DNA from: Thermaceae bacterium
GTDB lineage: Bacteria > Deinococcota > Deinococci > Deinococcales > Marinithermaceae
Length of the DNA: 6,499 nucleotides
Direction of reading: 5' to 3'
Assembly: GCA_027023115.1 (NCBI GenBank)
Contig: JALVWZ010000399.1
Coordinates: forward strand, 1-6,499
The notes beneath the pieces were generated by a model that had not been told where the DNA came from, ran no database searches, and worked only from the letters and a program-made list of their open reading frames with translations. Shown piece by piece: positions 6,369 through 6,499 of the stretch. Made by a program: the position numbers and the translations under genes. Position 1 is the first letter of the stretch; every line of letters begins with the position of its first letter.

Positions 6369-6396
6369 CACCACGCACCACGTACTACGCACCACG
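6369..6396 (-). repeat. Heptad array, inverted relative to 5941 block
   Basis: CACCACG, CACCACG, TACTACG, CACCACG: four 7-base units of YACYACG, the reverse complement of CGTRGTR. Aligned with 5941-5968 in inverted orientation, 23 of 28 bases agree and every mismatch is a transition. Confidence 0.82.
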
Positions 6397-6403
6397 AACC
6401 TAA

Positions 6404-6447
6404 GGGGCGGACACACGGGTCCGCCCCGCGGGCGAGACGACACGCCC
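6404..6447 (+). repeat. GGGGCGGAC hairpin element
   Basis: GGGGCGGAC (6404-6412) pairs perfectly with GTCCGCCCC (6419-6427) around ACACGG. A smaller hairpin, GGGCG (6430-6434) with CGCCC (6443-6447), follows. No T-run is present. The form recalls the GGGGCG-type interspersed hairpins common between genes of several GC-rich phyla; that resemblance is from memory, not a search. Confidence 0.7.
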
Positions 6448-6465
6448 ACGAGCTACTACTACAGG

Positions 6466-6490
6466 CCACAAGCCGCTCACCACATGCCGC
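6466..6490 (+). repeat. Degenerate heptad array, CCACNNG type, third copy
   Basis: CCACAAG, CCGCTCA, CCACATG, CCGC close to the window edge restart the CCAC heptad pattern, suggesting the mosaic continues beyond the window. The TTTTT after it (6491-6495) has no stem before it. Confidence 0.5.
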
Positions 6491-6499
6491 TTTTTCATC

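Larger units (their letters stand above)
5897..6499. other. Non-coding repeat mosaic downstream of ackA
   Basis: About 600 bases to the window edge hold no credible gene: open frames exist on both strands but have heptad-derived, repetitive, low-complexity sequence and no supporting start signals. The stretch is a chain of degenerate 7-bp repeats, a duplicated 41-bp sequence and several GC-rich hairpins, listed separately. The first 44 bases (5897-5940) contain only a loose inverted pair, CCTCCC (5903-5908) with GGGAGG (5930-5935), without a T-run. Confidence 0.8.

Noticed and set aside
5987..6403. Plus-strand open frame of 138 codons through the repeat mosaic
   Set aside because: It passes through heptad arrays and hairpins, starts inside a repeat without a ribosome binding site, and its sequence has low-complexity composition. 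It is open by chance in GC-rich repeats.
6491..6495. TTTTT at the window end as an intrinsic terminator
   Set aside because: No stable stem precedes it; the upstream bases are CCAC-type heptads without a complementary arm.
5941..6499. CRISPR array
   Set aside because: Repeats are 7-base tandem units or two 41-bp copies with 161 bases between them; there is no regular 25-40 bp repeat with similar-sized unique spacers, and no cas gene.

Overview
The window is GC-rich bacterial DNA carrying tightly packed housekeeping genes, and it ends in a non-coding stretch built of repeats. High GC, GTG starts, overlapping genes, and a -10 box exactly 7 bases before an ATG (a leaderless-type arrangement) fit a member of the Deinococcus-Thermus phylum. 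That assignment is an inference; another GC-rich lineage such as Chloroflexota is possible.

Positions 1-3304 (+ strand) hold the distal part of a de novo pyrimidine operon: the 3' end of pyrB (aspartate carbamoyltransferase), then pyrC (dihydroorotase), pyrK and pyrD. PyrK is the FAD/[2Fe-2S] electron-transfer subunit and PyrD the FMN catalytic subunit of a class 1B, NAD-linked dihydroorotate dehydrogenase. The genes overlap by 4, 20 and 4 bases, which points to translational coupling. Together they convert carbamoyl phosphate plus aspartate to orotate.

Positions 3305-4036 hold a small lipoprotein gene of unknown function. It looks less GC-rich than the operon and ends at a textbook intrinsic terminator (11-bp stem, TCTTTT). 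A second, strong hairpin follows in the convergent intergenic gap.

Positions 4037-4684 (- strand) encode a membrane-anchored DsbA-like thiol oxidoreductase with a CPHC active site. It is divergent from ackA (acetate kinase, 4760-5896, +) across a 75-bp promoter region.

Positions 5897-6499 contain no credible gene. They hold a mosaic of degenerate 7-bp tandem repeats of several kinds (CGTRGTR and its complement, CCACNNG, GGGATGY), a 41-bp sequence repeated directly 202 bp apart, two C/G-rich hairpin elements and a GGGGCGGAC hairpin. This repeat mosaic is the most unusual part of the window. No phage, transposase, CRISPR or defence gene is seen, and I find no new protein-coding system.
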